From assembly GCF_014805625.2 (NCBI RefSeq), contig NW_023998416.1, forward strand, positions 17,400,877 to 17,464,876: DNA of 64,000 nt, in the 5' to 3' direction. Below the pieces are notes generated by a model, which saw only the letters and a list, made by a program, of their open reading frames with translations, did not search any database and was not told where the DNA came from. The first letter of the stretch is position 1; every line of letters starts with the position of its first letter. Positions 11,801 to 24,200 of this stretch are shown here, piece by piece. Both the position numbers and the translations under genes were made by a program. The DNA comes from Glossina fuscipes. Lineage: Eukaryota > Arthropoda > Insecta > Diptera > Glossinidae.

Positions 11801-14800
11801 AGTGGCTAGTGTCTCAACGTAACGATTTAGGTGGCTTTATAGGATCTCAAGACACCGTTGTGGCCTTACAAGCCTTAATTAATTTTGCCGAAAGATTTTC
11901 TAGGCAACCCGCTTATTTACAATTATTCTTCGACTATGGAGAAAAACTTTCGGAAAAAACAGTTATCGCTGATACTGACAGTGCGCTACAAAATCATGAA
12001 GTAAATTTAAAGAAATTATTTACTTAATCACAAAACAAAAAAAAGAAAAATTAATTATATCTCTTTCTAGATTCCCAATAACATAAAGAATATAACAATA
12101 TCTACAGCCGGTACGGGCACGGCCTTGGCTCAGGTAACCTATAGATATAATACGTATGTAACCAGGGCTTGGCCACGTTTTGTTTTGGATCCCACCGTCA
12201 ATAGAAATTCTCATTCCGATTATCTACATTTGTCAGCGTGTACTAGGTATGACAATTTCAAAAGCATAACTCTTCTAAATAATAAAACTGCAATCCTTAT
12301 CGCAGTTTTATACCGGCAGAAGGAGGTGCTAATCGTTCGAATATGGCCATTATGGAAATCAGTTTGCCGAGTGGTTTTGTAGTAGACACTGACACCTTAC
12401 CCACCCTAGAATCAAGTGATAGAATAAAGGTAATTAACAAAAAAAGTGACAACGCAAATGGGAAATAGATAAAGAGAAAGGTAAGCCGAGAGAAAAAGAG
12501 AAAAAGATGGAGAGGAAGAGAGAGATAGAAGAGATTTAGGGATAGGGATAGGAAAGAAATGCAATCAAAGACAGAGAGCAAACGCTTTGGGAGGTAAAGG
12601 AATAGAGAGAACAAGTTATGAGAAATTAATGTTTTGAGTGAATAGTAGAATTGGAGCATCGAGAAAACCAAAATGAGAAAATGAAAGAAAGGAGAACTAT
12701 TTGCTTTGCACTTTTGAACTACGGTTGGTGAACTCTTCAATTCATATTACTTGAAAATTCATTCGTCATTGGGCGGTTCACGGAGATCTCTTAACTTCCC
12801 AGTGAAATCGATAATTCGCAATACTTTTATCTGAAATCAAAAAAGGAAATATTTTCAGTTAGTAATACACCGGGCAGGTAAGTAAGTAAATTTCACTAAA
12901 ATTCAAAAGTCAGCTTGCACTGTCTTCCAAAGTAACGCTAACGATCAAAGCAAAAAAAAAGCCTTCCTTTCAAACACTAACCAATCCTACCTATAACAAA
13001 TGCTCAATTGGATTGTAAAAATCATATTCAAAAATTAAAAAAAAGACTCATATAACTCTTTTGCGAAGGGTAGTAGCAGTCACTTGGTGCATAACAGCTG
13101 TCTGTTTCCTCAACATATAACAGTCATTTATTGGTTTACAGTGGGTCGGTACGGTAAAGTGTGATAAAGTAAGGTGCCAGCGCTACGATGGAGAGTTAAA
13201 GTTTCAAGCGATAGTAGTAAATAGACGAATAGTACGACTTTCGAAAGCTCTATCTCCTACAGTTTTCCTCCGATTAACTTGAAACTTTGTGAAAATGCCA
13301 CCAACATGTTACCCTGTTATGTAAAAACATTTAAAAAATAGATTCTTTGAAATGTTAAAATCCCCATACGACTTCTTAATTCCTCGCACTCCCGCTTTTT
13401 TTATATGCAACTAAGTTCTTAGTGGAAAATTGCAAACGATATAATTTCGCGTGAGTAGCCAAGTAGACAAAGGACCGCGACTGACATCTCAATCGTTGCG
13501 GATTCAAATCTCAAGTGCAGAAGGGTTTTCAATACAGTAAATTTATTTACAAAATATATAGAGACAAACAGTAAATACATTGTCGGCTCTGTGTCCACAT
13601 AGATGTTGGTTTGAGAAATACAATGTCGACACGTAGCCGACATAAACACTACAAAAGGTGGAGAGTAAGATTAAAGATAGACCTTTTCGAGGTGCAAGTA
13701 GTTGACTATTTTTCTCTCCACACTCAATAGGCAGACTCAAGGGCACCGATACCTTGCCGCCTTGAATAGGACTGTTCAAATTCATTTTTATGACAACGCT
13801 GCTTAAAAGCAAGCAACAACACTATAGTGCGTCCCATACGGTTAATGGTAATAAATTTCACCAAAATATGGCAAAAATTGTGGGATGTAAGTTGAACACA
13901 AGAATGCAAGATGGACGGACCAGCACCAAAGCGATTCTGGATCGATCTATCGGTATAATAAAAGATAAGTCTGCCTCAATTTCTTCTGGGCGTTGCATAC
14001 ATTCATCCAAACTTAATTTGCGCTTATAGCGCAGGCAGTGTAGGATACAAAAAAAATAAGAAACAACTGTCCACAATCGTCAGATAGATTCTGTGGTTGT
14101 GACTTTATAATGCTAGTTTGAAAGGACAATAAAATTGACAGCATTTAGTTGTATAAAATAAAAATTACATAGTATGTGCGCAGTCACATACGAACATCAG
14201 CGCTGAAAGCCTTTCGAAATCAACAAAAGATGCTTAACAAATATGTGCGCCTTGAAAGGGCCTTAAAAAAAGAGGCAAAAACAGAAAACTAGAAAGAACT
14301 TATCGTCTTTTTTTCCTTTTGTTAATGTAATTTCATTACCTATTAATTCTTCAGAAAGTTGAAACTCAAAAACGCAACACCGTAGTGATTATACACTTTG
14401 ATTTTTTGGATCGTAAGGAAGTTTGCCCTACGCTTCACGCCTATAAAACGATAAAGGTAACGAATCATAAACCGGTAGCAGTTATAATGTACGATTACTA
14501 CGACAATGGTAAGAATCGTTGTGTTATAGTATTAGTAAAAAATAATTAACTTATATATGTATTTATATATATTCCGCAGTAAGGCGAGCTCGCCAATTTT
14601 ACCGAGCGCCAAAATCACAAATCTGCGATATCTGCGAGTACGCCAACTGTGGAACAATGTGTCAAAAGGCTGAAAAACGTGAATCCAATGGAATAGATGG
14701 TGATATTAATGATCTCTTAAATGAAACTAGTAACGCTTTAGGTTTTATAAAAATTCGAAATTCATATTTAACAGCAATTAATGTGTTGTTAACGTTACTA

Positions 14801-14821
14801 ATAATTAAAGTTTACACTTAA
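5826..14821 (+). CDS. Tep: Thioester-containing protein (TEP), thioester-less, 5' exon not found
   Basis: Secreted alpha-2-macroglobulin/complement-family protein. Visible exons: 5826-6003, 6072-6550, 6615-6945, 7629-7817, 7888-7982, 8043-8154, 8212-8358, 8907-9030, 9633-9770, 9838-10239, 10309-10440, 10506-10924, 10999-11346, 11413-11590, 11648-12000, 12071-12246, 12306-12429, 14355-14508, 14580-14821. All junctions are GT-AG and keep phase, giving about 1,440 residues, the usual TEP length. The start is the MG1 segment YSIIAPNTLRPNSQYHVAVS; the signal-peptide exon is missing. Exon 9 is the short bait-like region. At about residue 896 the thioester motif reads GNGEQ (10862-10876), not GCGEQ, so no thioester can form. 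Thioester-domain alpha-helices (GYQRLL..., WLTAYAAKAF) and the receptor-binding domain (NMAIMEISLPSGFVVD) follow. The end has a Cys cluster (CDICEYANCGTMC) and then a hydrophobic tail. The stop is TAA 14819-14821. Confidence 0.93.
10862..10876 (+). other. Substituted thioester site GNGEQ
   Basis: The five codons of the canonical thioester pentapeptide are present, but the reactive Cys codon is AAT (Asn, 10865-10867). Flanking residues (ENLIYQPV before; AMIKFMPHLMVLKYLQ after) match the family, so the alignment is unambiguous. A covalent Cys-Gln thioester is chemically impossible here. Confidence 0.93.
13442..13545 (+). repeat. tRNA-derived SINE, copy 2 (head only) in TEP intron
   Basis: Aligns with the tRNA-Ser-like head of the 2.5-kb SINE: gtgagtagccaag, then gactgacatctcaatcg, then ggattcaaatctcaag (decayed B box), then a short T-rich join. 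It lies inside the roughly 1.9-kb intron 12430-14354 of the TEP gene. The rest of that intron shows no exon-like sequence apart from a purine-rich stretch at 12470-12600. Confidence 0.65.
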
Positions 14822-15221
14822 TTAAAAAACAAAGCCTTAAACAAAATATATATTTTAAAGGAAAAGAGATGAAAGAGTGTATAGTATTAATGTAAATGTA
14901 AAAAAAAAAAAAAAAAAAAATTACGTATAAAATACTAAACTATAATAAAAAACTTTAAAAATAGTAAAACCCTAAAAAGATAATGTTATTGAAGAATTCT
15001 CAAAATATGAAATATTAATTTATATATAAAATTTTAAATAAATTTTAAAACTTGTAGAATAAAAAAATTGTTAAACATTCTTCAAACTATTTCTGTATAT
15101 AAAATTCCTATTCGCACATATTCGTTTCTGTATTACATAGAACTTGTACAACTAATTTCATCACTAATATCTATTGAAAACTTTAAAAAAAAATATGAAA
15201 ATATAAAAATTTTTTTTACAT

Positions 15222-18200
15222 TTACGTCTTGCGTTTCGGTCTTTTACTCTCCATTAAACTCATTATAGTTTTGCGTAGCTCTTCCGTTTCGCTTAGCTCC
15301 ATTTCATAGTTACGAATTTCTTCATTCTTGGCTTGTAATTGAGATTCAAGCACAGTAACAACATCGTCCGACTTCTTTCTGGCTTCTCTTTGCTCCTCCA
15401 AAGCTTTTTGAGTTTTGGCCAATTCACGTTCTTTCTCATCGATATGACGCGCTTTCTCTTTGATATCTGTTTCATAAGCGGCAACCGTTTTTTTCAGCTT
15501 ATCGATACGTATTACCTAAGGAAATAACAAGATAATATTAATAAGTTCATTATAATTAATGAATAAATTTATTAGTAATTCATATAGAAGACTTTCGCAA
15601 CGCTGTCATGATAGCACAAAAACCAATGATTTCCAAAAATGTTGCAGTAGATGCCTTTCGCTGTTACGATCGGTATCGATTAAAAAGATTAGCGATAATA
15701 TTTCAATATCCGTAATTAGGATATGTTATGGCCGAGTACTTTCCACTTTTCTTTTTTTTTTTTTGTTTTTATTACTACTTGGATTAGATTGGCTAGCAAT
15801 TTGCTCGCACAGGCTATCACACAAGCTGCCTTTGGTCCAAAACAATCCTCATTCCTGTTCTTCATTGCGTGTGGCTGCTTATATCAAAAGCCAAGTAATT
15901 TGGTTTATCTATTCTATTTCTATTTCAAGAAGGATTGTGTGCCTCTTGTGATTAAAGAAAAAATTTATTAGGTTTTGCCAACGATTTCGGCAAAGGACAG
16001 TGACCATGATTTCTTCTTCTTTTTTTTTTTTTTTTTTTGGATGTTGAGTTAAGGTGGCCTAAGCCAATAAGATTTCTGGCTTATAATTCCACTTAGTAAA
16101 CAGTAGTAATCATTAGCAGGAAATGTATATAAAACACAAACAAAACCGCGGCCATGATAGTTAAAGCCGATATGTTAATTGCAATTGTAGATTGTTGAGT
16201 TGTTTAAAATGATGTAAAAATATTTTTGTTTGCTTGGATATGGATTAGGCCTGTTTAATTTAACTTAGACCCATAATCCAGTAACGTAATAAAAAAAATC
16301 ATTGATGGTATTTTTATATATATTTATTTTAAGATAAGCGCTTTCTTCCTTTTTTTCCCATATTTTTTTTTTTTAAGTAATGCTTATATTTGTGAAACAG
16401 GCGATGTTCTGCTCACCAATTGTTCCCATAAGCCTCCGTAATAGGCACTTTATAGTCAAAATTCCGGCTAAGAATGCCGGAAAAGAAAAAGTATAAGCGA
16501 TCTGGGTTTATAAGCAAAATTATGAATATAGATTATTAGAAAGAAAAATCAGCTGATTTGATAAAGGCACTCAGTTCCTTAAGGTGCATAAAGTTTCTAC
16601 CACGAAAAATTTCATATAGATTGTTCTATAAGCTAAACATACTGAAAGATTGTCTGAGGGTGTCAAACCTCTTGCACTCAAAAATTAGATGTTCAGCAGA
16701 GTCAATAATATTACATTCTCCCGAATTATCAGTGGAAGAGACTTTAATCATTTTAAAGTATACCTTGTCATAAGTGTGATTACACATAAATCTATGAAGT
16801 ATTTTAAATTTCCGTGTATGAAATCTTGCTTGATACATGACATGATACTCGTCCTTCCATTCTTTAACAATAAATTTTTGGATTAGCAGGAGAGCCTCAC
16901 TGAGAGGATAGTTAATGGACGGCACCGTGCCACCAAACCATGCTTCACGTGCATAAAAATCTGTTTTTCATTAATACCAAAACCACTGTGACCTGGGATT
17001 CAGATTAGGTGGCATTCTTCAATCCTTGGGTCTTCTAAGAGGTCATAAATATCAAAAAGATACACGTTGTATGGGTCTTTATTCTCGATTAATATCAGAG
17101 CAGATTTGCTGTCGGAAAAAAATGCAAATTGTTTAATTTGTTCTCAATTGCAAAGAGGATTGCCTGTCTGATGGCCAGAAGTTCAATGAAAGTGGATGAT
17201 AATTCTTGCAGAACTTTGGATTTTCCTAAAAGTAAATTTGGATACTCTATAACTGAGAAACCAGATATGTCCAAGTGTACTTTATTAAATGTTCATTTAT
17301 CCAAATTTTATCTTTAATCATTAATTTGAAAAATCATATTAAAAATTACCACTCAATAAATGTTCATCGTGAATATTCGCATAGCGTATACCAGTAGTCG
17401 GTTTTCGAAATTCTAAGTGTATTAATGAGATTGATTGCTTGTTATTCTCCGTTCCCGAAATACGACGTCGATATACGAAATATGCGAAAAATAGGCAAAT
17501 AAATATTAAAATAATAAGCGAAGGTAGCGCATAAGTTAATACGGAGGCTTTGTATACTGAGCTCTGGTTGAAAAATGGTACCACTTGAATATTACTGTTA
17601 TTACGGCTTACCAAAGTGTTAACAAGAGGTTGCTTGGTGCTAGTGTGAAACGGTTTTGCCGTGTTCGAAATATCCCTTGCAGCGGTTGAGAGAAATGTCG
17701 ATGGCAAAGTTGCTAATGTAGATAACGTCACTGACTCTCTGCTAGATGTCAGAGTAGGAAGAGAAGTTTCTCTACTTTCTTTTTCTGCAGCTGTTGCTCT
17801 TGGGATGTTCAATGTGATTGCTGCCGTTGTTTTTGGTCTTGTTGTGGCCGCCGTTGTTGTTATTGTTGCCATTGTTGTTAGATATAGGCTATCCATTTTC
17901 AAAAACCCCATTTCATTGCATATGCATAGCAAATAATTTTTATATGGTTTGGCTTTACAATCATCAAAAGACCAAGCGTTTAAGTTAAAAGCTGAGTCGA
18001 CCGACGTCGTCATTGCACATTTATTAAAGTTATTATCTGTTGCGCTCGCGATGTGTAATTGAAAATTTTCAATTTTCTGACGACATTCTACAGGCTTTAC
18101 CGCAGACCAGTTATAATTAAATTCATATACATTGTAGTTTATTAAGGGCAGTTGTAACGATCCCATATTCTCTGGAAATTTCAAGAATATGATAGCTAAG

Positions 18201-21200
18201 CAGTATAGTTTCTCCTGATTTACTAAATCAGCATTTTTTACTTTAAAATTTAGCAAAATTGATTCCTGAGCATTTTCAAAGACTTGTGTGTTATAAATTA
18301 AGGCGTGTCCTTTTAGTTTCTTTACGATTAAATGGACATTCGATCTTTTAACATTTTCATGTCCTTTCAACGGCATTAAGCACATCTGCTGTGTTAGACG
18401 CAAGATGCTAGTTGCGTACTCCATTTGGGATTCGACTGTTAAATCTGAAGTCTCTAGCAAATCCTCTAATAGAGATAAGTGAGTTTCGATAAGCAATTTT
18501 TGTTGTTGTTGATTATTAACTATTCTTTTAGTTCTTATGCGGCGCTTAAAGCGTTCATTGAGTGACAAATTGTTCCTTTCTACGATTTGTTCAAGGATTT
18601 CCAAAAGCTTCTGCAATAAAATCTTATTATTTATTTTTAAATATTTTAAATTTTCTTTGCATTTCGATACAAACTGCAAAACATCGTTATCAGGTATGTA
18701 TATCCCTTCTTGGGGCCGTTCGAGAAATTTATCAATTTCTTGTGCTAGAAATTGTCGCACAAACGTTTTCCATTTTTCCAAGTGTTTTGATTGGCCGTTT
18801 TTAAATGTCATTGAAATCATCAGAATTGTATTGAATCCTTCAGAGAAATCTGTTCTTCCAAAAATTGTTTGTATCTCCGTTAAGTACTCTTGCAATTGTT
18901 TATTTGAGAATTCTTCATATTCTAACGATATTTCGGTAGTATTTCTAATTACGCTACAGGCCAAGCGAACATCACAAATTTCCACAAAATATTCTATAGA
19001 CTGCTTCAGAGTGTAAGGTAATTTAGTGTTCCAGGTTTTGTATTCGAAATATTTCTCAAAATGGATTTCATAATCGTCGGCCTTAATAAAAAACTCATAA
19101 CTTAAAGGGGAATCCAACAGCAAATCTTTTGCTGACGCTGAAATAAAACTAAATGCGGTTTTCATAGCCTTACCCTTCAACGGTTCCATTTGTAACTTAA
19201 GCACTTGTGGTGGAGAATTCGTATGAAGATCGAAGCTGAAATAACTGGTTAAAAATTTCTTCCAAGGTTCTTCCTCTTTTTCACGGCTTGTCACCATTGA
19301 GTTTGGATTGTCTTTGTATGGTTTAGGGCACGTGACATCTAAACGAAATTTATAAAGGCTATCGCCCTCGAAGCCATGCCATAGATCGGTTTTCGTGGGT
19401 ATTGTTAATGTTATATCGCGATTCACTGTCGAATTTGTAAAGTCTGCTATCTCTTCAAGATAATACTTTTCTAAATTAGAAATTTTCGTATAACCATATT
19501 GCTTTTTATCTAATACTCCAGGCTTAATGAATTCGAAGCCATCTTCTTGGGCGCTTAACCAAATAGCCTCACACAGTGGTACCAAATTCAGTACCGTTAC
19601 AGTAAACTGAAAACCTTCATTGGCCGAAGTATACAAATTGGGCGTATGCTGAAAATCATAACTGACAAAAATCGATGAGATAACTTCAATGTCAGCCTTT
19701 ACTTTACTAACTACATCGTTGATCGAGATGAAAGCCCACACTTCGTAACTGCCTACTTTATTGAAGGCTACTTCAAAATATTGCTCTTTATTATCGGGCA
19801 TTGAAGACTTCAATTCTTGCTTTGTTGCCTCTCCCACACATTTCCACAATATTGAAATCTCTTTTACTTCATCATAATTTTTGATAAACAAACGTAAAGT
19901 AATATTGCTGCCTTCTCCCACTCGAGCGGTAGACGGTATAATCATCACTTGGTAACCTTTGGTTAAGACTTTAATTTCTATCGCATCTTTCGCTAATAAT
20001 CTTTTAGTTTTATTCTCCATTACTCTGGCTTCGATTTTATTTCTTTTGCCAGCTTTTAAAACATTTTTAGGTATTTGCAGGCAACTGCTTATCGTGTTTT
20101 CCAATTCCTTGTATTCTTCTTGCAAATCTTCAATTATCCATTCAAAATAATAATCATATTTTGGTAGGCAAAATGATACCTTGGCAATCAGACGATATTC
20201 CATATTCGCGACTATCTCCTCAGTGCCTACGAAAAGAAAGTTTATGCCTTCCGGCACATTAACATTTTGCAAGATTCCATCTCTGTATTCAATATCGAAA
20301 ACCTGTTCCGGTGTAGTTTCGCCCCCCTCGGTAATTCCCTCTACGTGAAAGACATAACTTACTCCGGCCATTACGTTAGATTTTCTGATTAGAGCCAGAT
20401 TTTCTTGTGATATTTTTGATCTCTCCTTGCCATTTAAAAGTTCCTCCAACGCCCTTACTGCTTTCCATACCAACAAGGTTTCGCGTTGATTGAATGTATT
20501 TGGCTCCAGAATGGTAAAAAATATTTGAAATTGATAGATTAACTTTATGCCGTCCTTTGGTTGAAAAGCTATCGTAACCCCATCAGGTTGTTGCGATTGC
20601 GATTCATTACCATTGGATTTACAAAGATTTTGTGGTGCTATAATGCGAAAAGAGGGCAGATCCAATGTTACATCTGAAGAGATTAAACGGAACAGCAGTA
20701 AAACTCTTAAAACCGTCTCAGAGGATTTCATTTTACTTTCTTTTCCACGACTTTACAAATTCGGCCAAGTAGTTCAAGTCAGTTGCAGCAAAGAGAATGA
20801 ATTAGTGTAGATTGCCCATTCGACACTTTAAAATCCTCCTGAGAAATATTGGAGATGTTACTCCTTTCGTTATGACTGCTATTTATTTCTTTAAAGTCTA
20901 GTTGCATTCGCTGCTACTCCATGAAGAGGAAATCTATTATATTCCATTATTTTTTGTTTCACTCCCTAAACGTTGCCATAGTTACTTAGAAATAACTATT
21001 CACAACTAAAAATGTCGTTTACTTTGCATGGCTGCGATCAAGAGAATTTGTTTAAGAATTATACAATTTTTGCTTGAAAAATGTTCTTTCAAATCTTTAC
21101 CGGAAGGATTGCATAGCGTCTAAATTGTAGCTAAACTAACTAATTAATTTAGTCATTATGTCAATGAGAGTATTGTTTGTTATTGTTTATCGCCCATGTC

Positions 21201-24200
21201 CGACAGGCTATGTTTCTTATTCGAAATGGCAGCTATTAACTAAATGTTCTGAGAACACCCGCGAAATCAACAATTCCATATACAGGGGGACGCAGGTTGA
21301 CGAATTCTCTGGGCTTATGGCTCAAAAATAGTATTCTTTATGAAATCTCATTTAGTCGGAAAACAATTCATCACTTCCTGGCCCTGCACTACCAGCATTT
21401 GGAAACACTTCAGCTTGTAACAGTAGAAAATGAAAAGTGCGTAGGAGAGCTAAGTTGTTTGCTGGACGTTATATTTTTAGTAGAGAAAAACAAGTAAGAG
21501 CATTATGACGAGTCACTGTCAGTCACATTGCTCCATGTGGTTATTCGACTTTTCAAAAGAGCGTTATGCGGGAATTAGTCGCGAAAGTGGCCCGATCCAA
21601 GTCATTTTAAACAGCGTCCTTGGTCGAAAGCGTGTCGGTGTACCAAACTTTATGAACATATCTTAAGAATTGTAAGCTGCACGTTGAACACATGAAAACA
21701 AGGCAGGCAGACGGACAGGCTTCTTTTCTCGAACGGTATAATAAATAGGTGTATCTCAAGTCCTTCTAGTCGTTACATACATCAATAAAGTAAAATTTTG
21801 TTTAAAAGTGATTCTTTAACAAAAGTCGAGAGAAATCTAATTATTTAAGACTTTGGCACATAACGACACTTACGCGCAAATGTTTGCAAAAAGAGCAAAT
21901 AAATTTCGGGAAATCGCAGTCTAAAGAGGAACCAATCTTATACTATTTGATATGATTTATTCATAAACCGTTATAGAGATTGTAAAATACACTTACATTT
22001 TCCTTGGCTGCTGTTTGCAATTTATCCAATTCTTCGGTTTTGGCTTGCAATTGATCCTTGAGTTCGCTGTAATTCTTTTGTAAAACTAGAAGAAAGCAAA
22101 AGGTTTTTAAAAATAACTAAAGGTTTGTAAGAGCAATAAATATTACCAATCATATCTGATATTTTAACGGCTAAACGTTTTTCGGCAATTTGTAAATTTT
22201 CCGATTGCTCCGATAATTTTTTCATTAGGTTATTCATGTTACGTTTCAAAGTATCTTGTTGTTGCTTCAGATCTTGGCATTGGGTTTGCAATGATTCTCG
22301 CTTAATATGCAATTCAAAATTCATGGTGTGATACCTCTCCAATTCAGCATTTTGCAAATTAAGCCGTTGCTTTAAATGACTAATCTAAAAATAGTTTAAT
22401 TACAAAAAAAAAAAAAAACAATTTCTCTCTAAATTAAAAATATAAAATCTGTACCTCTTCGCTAGCCTGTTCGAGTCTCTTTTGCATGTTTTCTTCAGAG
22501 GTTGACAATTTTTCAATTTTATAGTTGAAAAGTTCGATAATTTGCGACGTAGTCAGATTATTTAGCTGATTATTGCGTTGCGCCTGAGTTATAGTTTCAA
22601 TCAGAGCTTGCAGCCGTTCTTCAAATTCTTTGCTTACAAAAGCTTTTTGACTCTTTAATACAGCATTCAAATTGCACCATTGTTCATCTGAGGGCAAAGA
22701 GGGCGCTTTAGAGGATGCTAATGAACTATTTAACCTGGATAAGTGCTACGTGTTAAAAAAGAATTAATTTTATCCACTCTTTGTTTTAAAGTCATTTTTA
22801 CCTTGGCCACTTCAACTTGTGGAAAATGTTCGAATTGGGAAATGTGGAAAACCGCTGTGGATACATTTTCGTTGCCGTTGATTAACGCACGAGCCAAAGC
22901 ATTTTGCACTTGCGGCAATTGCAGCAGAGTACAACATTTTTCGAAATAAGCCTTTTTAGCGATTTCAGCAAAATTGATTAATAGCAATAAGCAAAGTATA
23001 GACTTTTCTACTTCAGCCATACTTAAGGAATTGTCAGGCATTTTCAGTTTTACCGACAGTAATGATGATAGAATTTTATCAAAATATGATTCCGTAATTT
23101 TAGTCAGGATTAATTTCTCCGTTTTTGGATGATGTAGAAGCGATATTAAAAGTTTTAATACTGCTGCGGTTTGGAGAGGAGAAGCTTCAGGCTTTTCAGA
23201 TGCTGTTATTAGCTGTATAATCAGTGAAGGATCTCGCGCTATACGTGGAGCTATTAATTCTCTTTTAGCTTTAGAAGAAGTTTTAAAAAGCTTGCTTACG
23301 AATTGCCATAAGAATATCTTATTAAAATACAAACCTAATCTTACTAAGGTGTCTAGTAGATTAATGGCGTTCACTCCGCATATGTCCGATTCTAGCCAAG
23401 TGCTTAAGAACTCAAAAATGCGTGGTATATTCGAGTCTAAGCTAATAATCGAATTCTCATCACCTCCAGTATCTGGCAATGTAGACAATTCCATAATATA
23501 TGCAATGAGCTGAAATAGTAAACCCATGCAAATTTGCTGCTGTTTACGTTGATCCTCATTCATGCCATCATCGACGACTGCATTGCGCGCTTCTAATAGC
23601 TAAATAGAAAAATTTTTCGATAAATGAAATGAATTTCCTTCCAATTGTACTTATATAAATAATGTAATATTAATAATTAATTAATAATGCTTATTTATTT
23701 ACTTAATTAATTAATACTTACGTCCAATAGCTTTTCAATGTCTTCACAATAATTTTTATAACTAAGCATAGCTTGTTCCAAGCCACTGTGAGCTCTAGAA
23801 TCCCTCAAAAATTCAACTACGTGTCTTAAATGCGGCACGTTCCAGCTTTTAACGCATTCGCCGATGGTCTTAAAACTGGATCGTAAAAATAAATGCAATT
23901 CATTTTGATCCGGTACACATATATCATCGGAAAGAATAATGCACATTTTACTGGCCAACATGCCATAATTTTTTATGCATTTACTGAAGTTGGATATATT
24001 TACTGATCTTAAAAACAAGAACAACACCACAAAATTTTTGTAGCATATATTTATCAAAATTGACAGCGCCAGCTGGGCTTGAACGTCTTCACCTTTCTCC
24101 GACGTGTGATAAACAATCTGTACTAACTGCCCCAATAGTACAACGAGATAAGGTTCCTCCCACGTAATCCGAATGCCAAACGTCAACTCTTGTATTAGTA

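Noticed and set aside
12297..12740. 147-codon minus-strand open frame (Leu/Phe/Ser-rich)
   Set aside because: It is the antisense of a purine-rich intron stretch and a TEP exon; low complexity explains the open frame.
17661..19016. Plus-strand open frames across 17.6-19.0 kb
   Set aside because: Antisense shadows of the REJ coding sequence (for example the GTT/GTC runs opposite the Thr-rich stalk).
22745..22801. Apparent frameshift in CIP2A between FEHFPQVEVAK and RLNSSLASSK
   Set aside because: Explained by a 56-nt GT-AG intron ending AACACGTAG, which restores the frame exactly.
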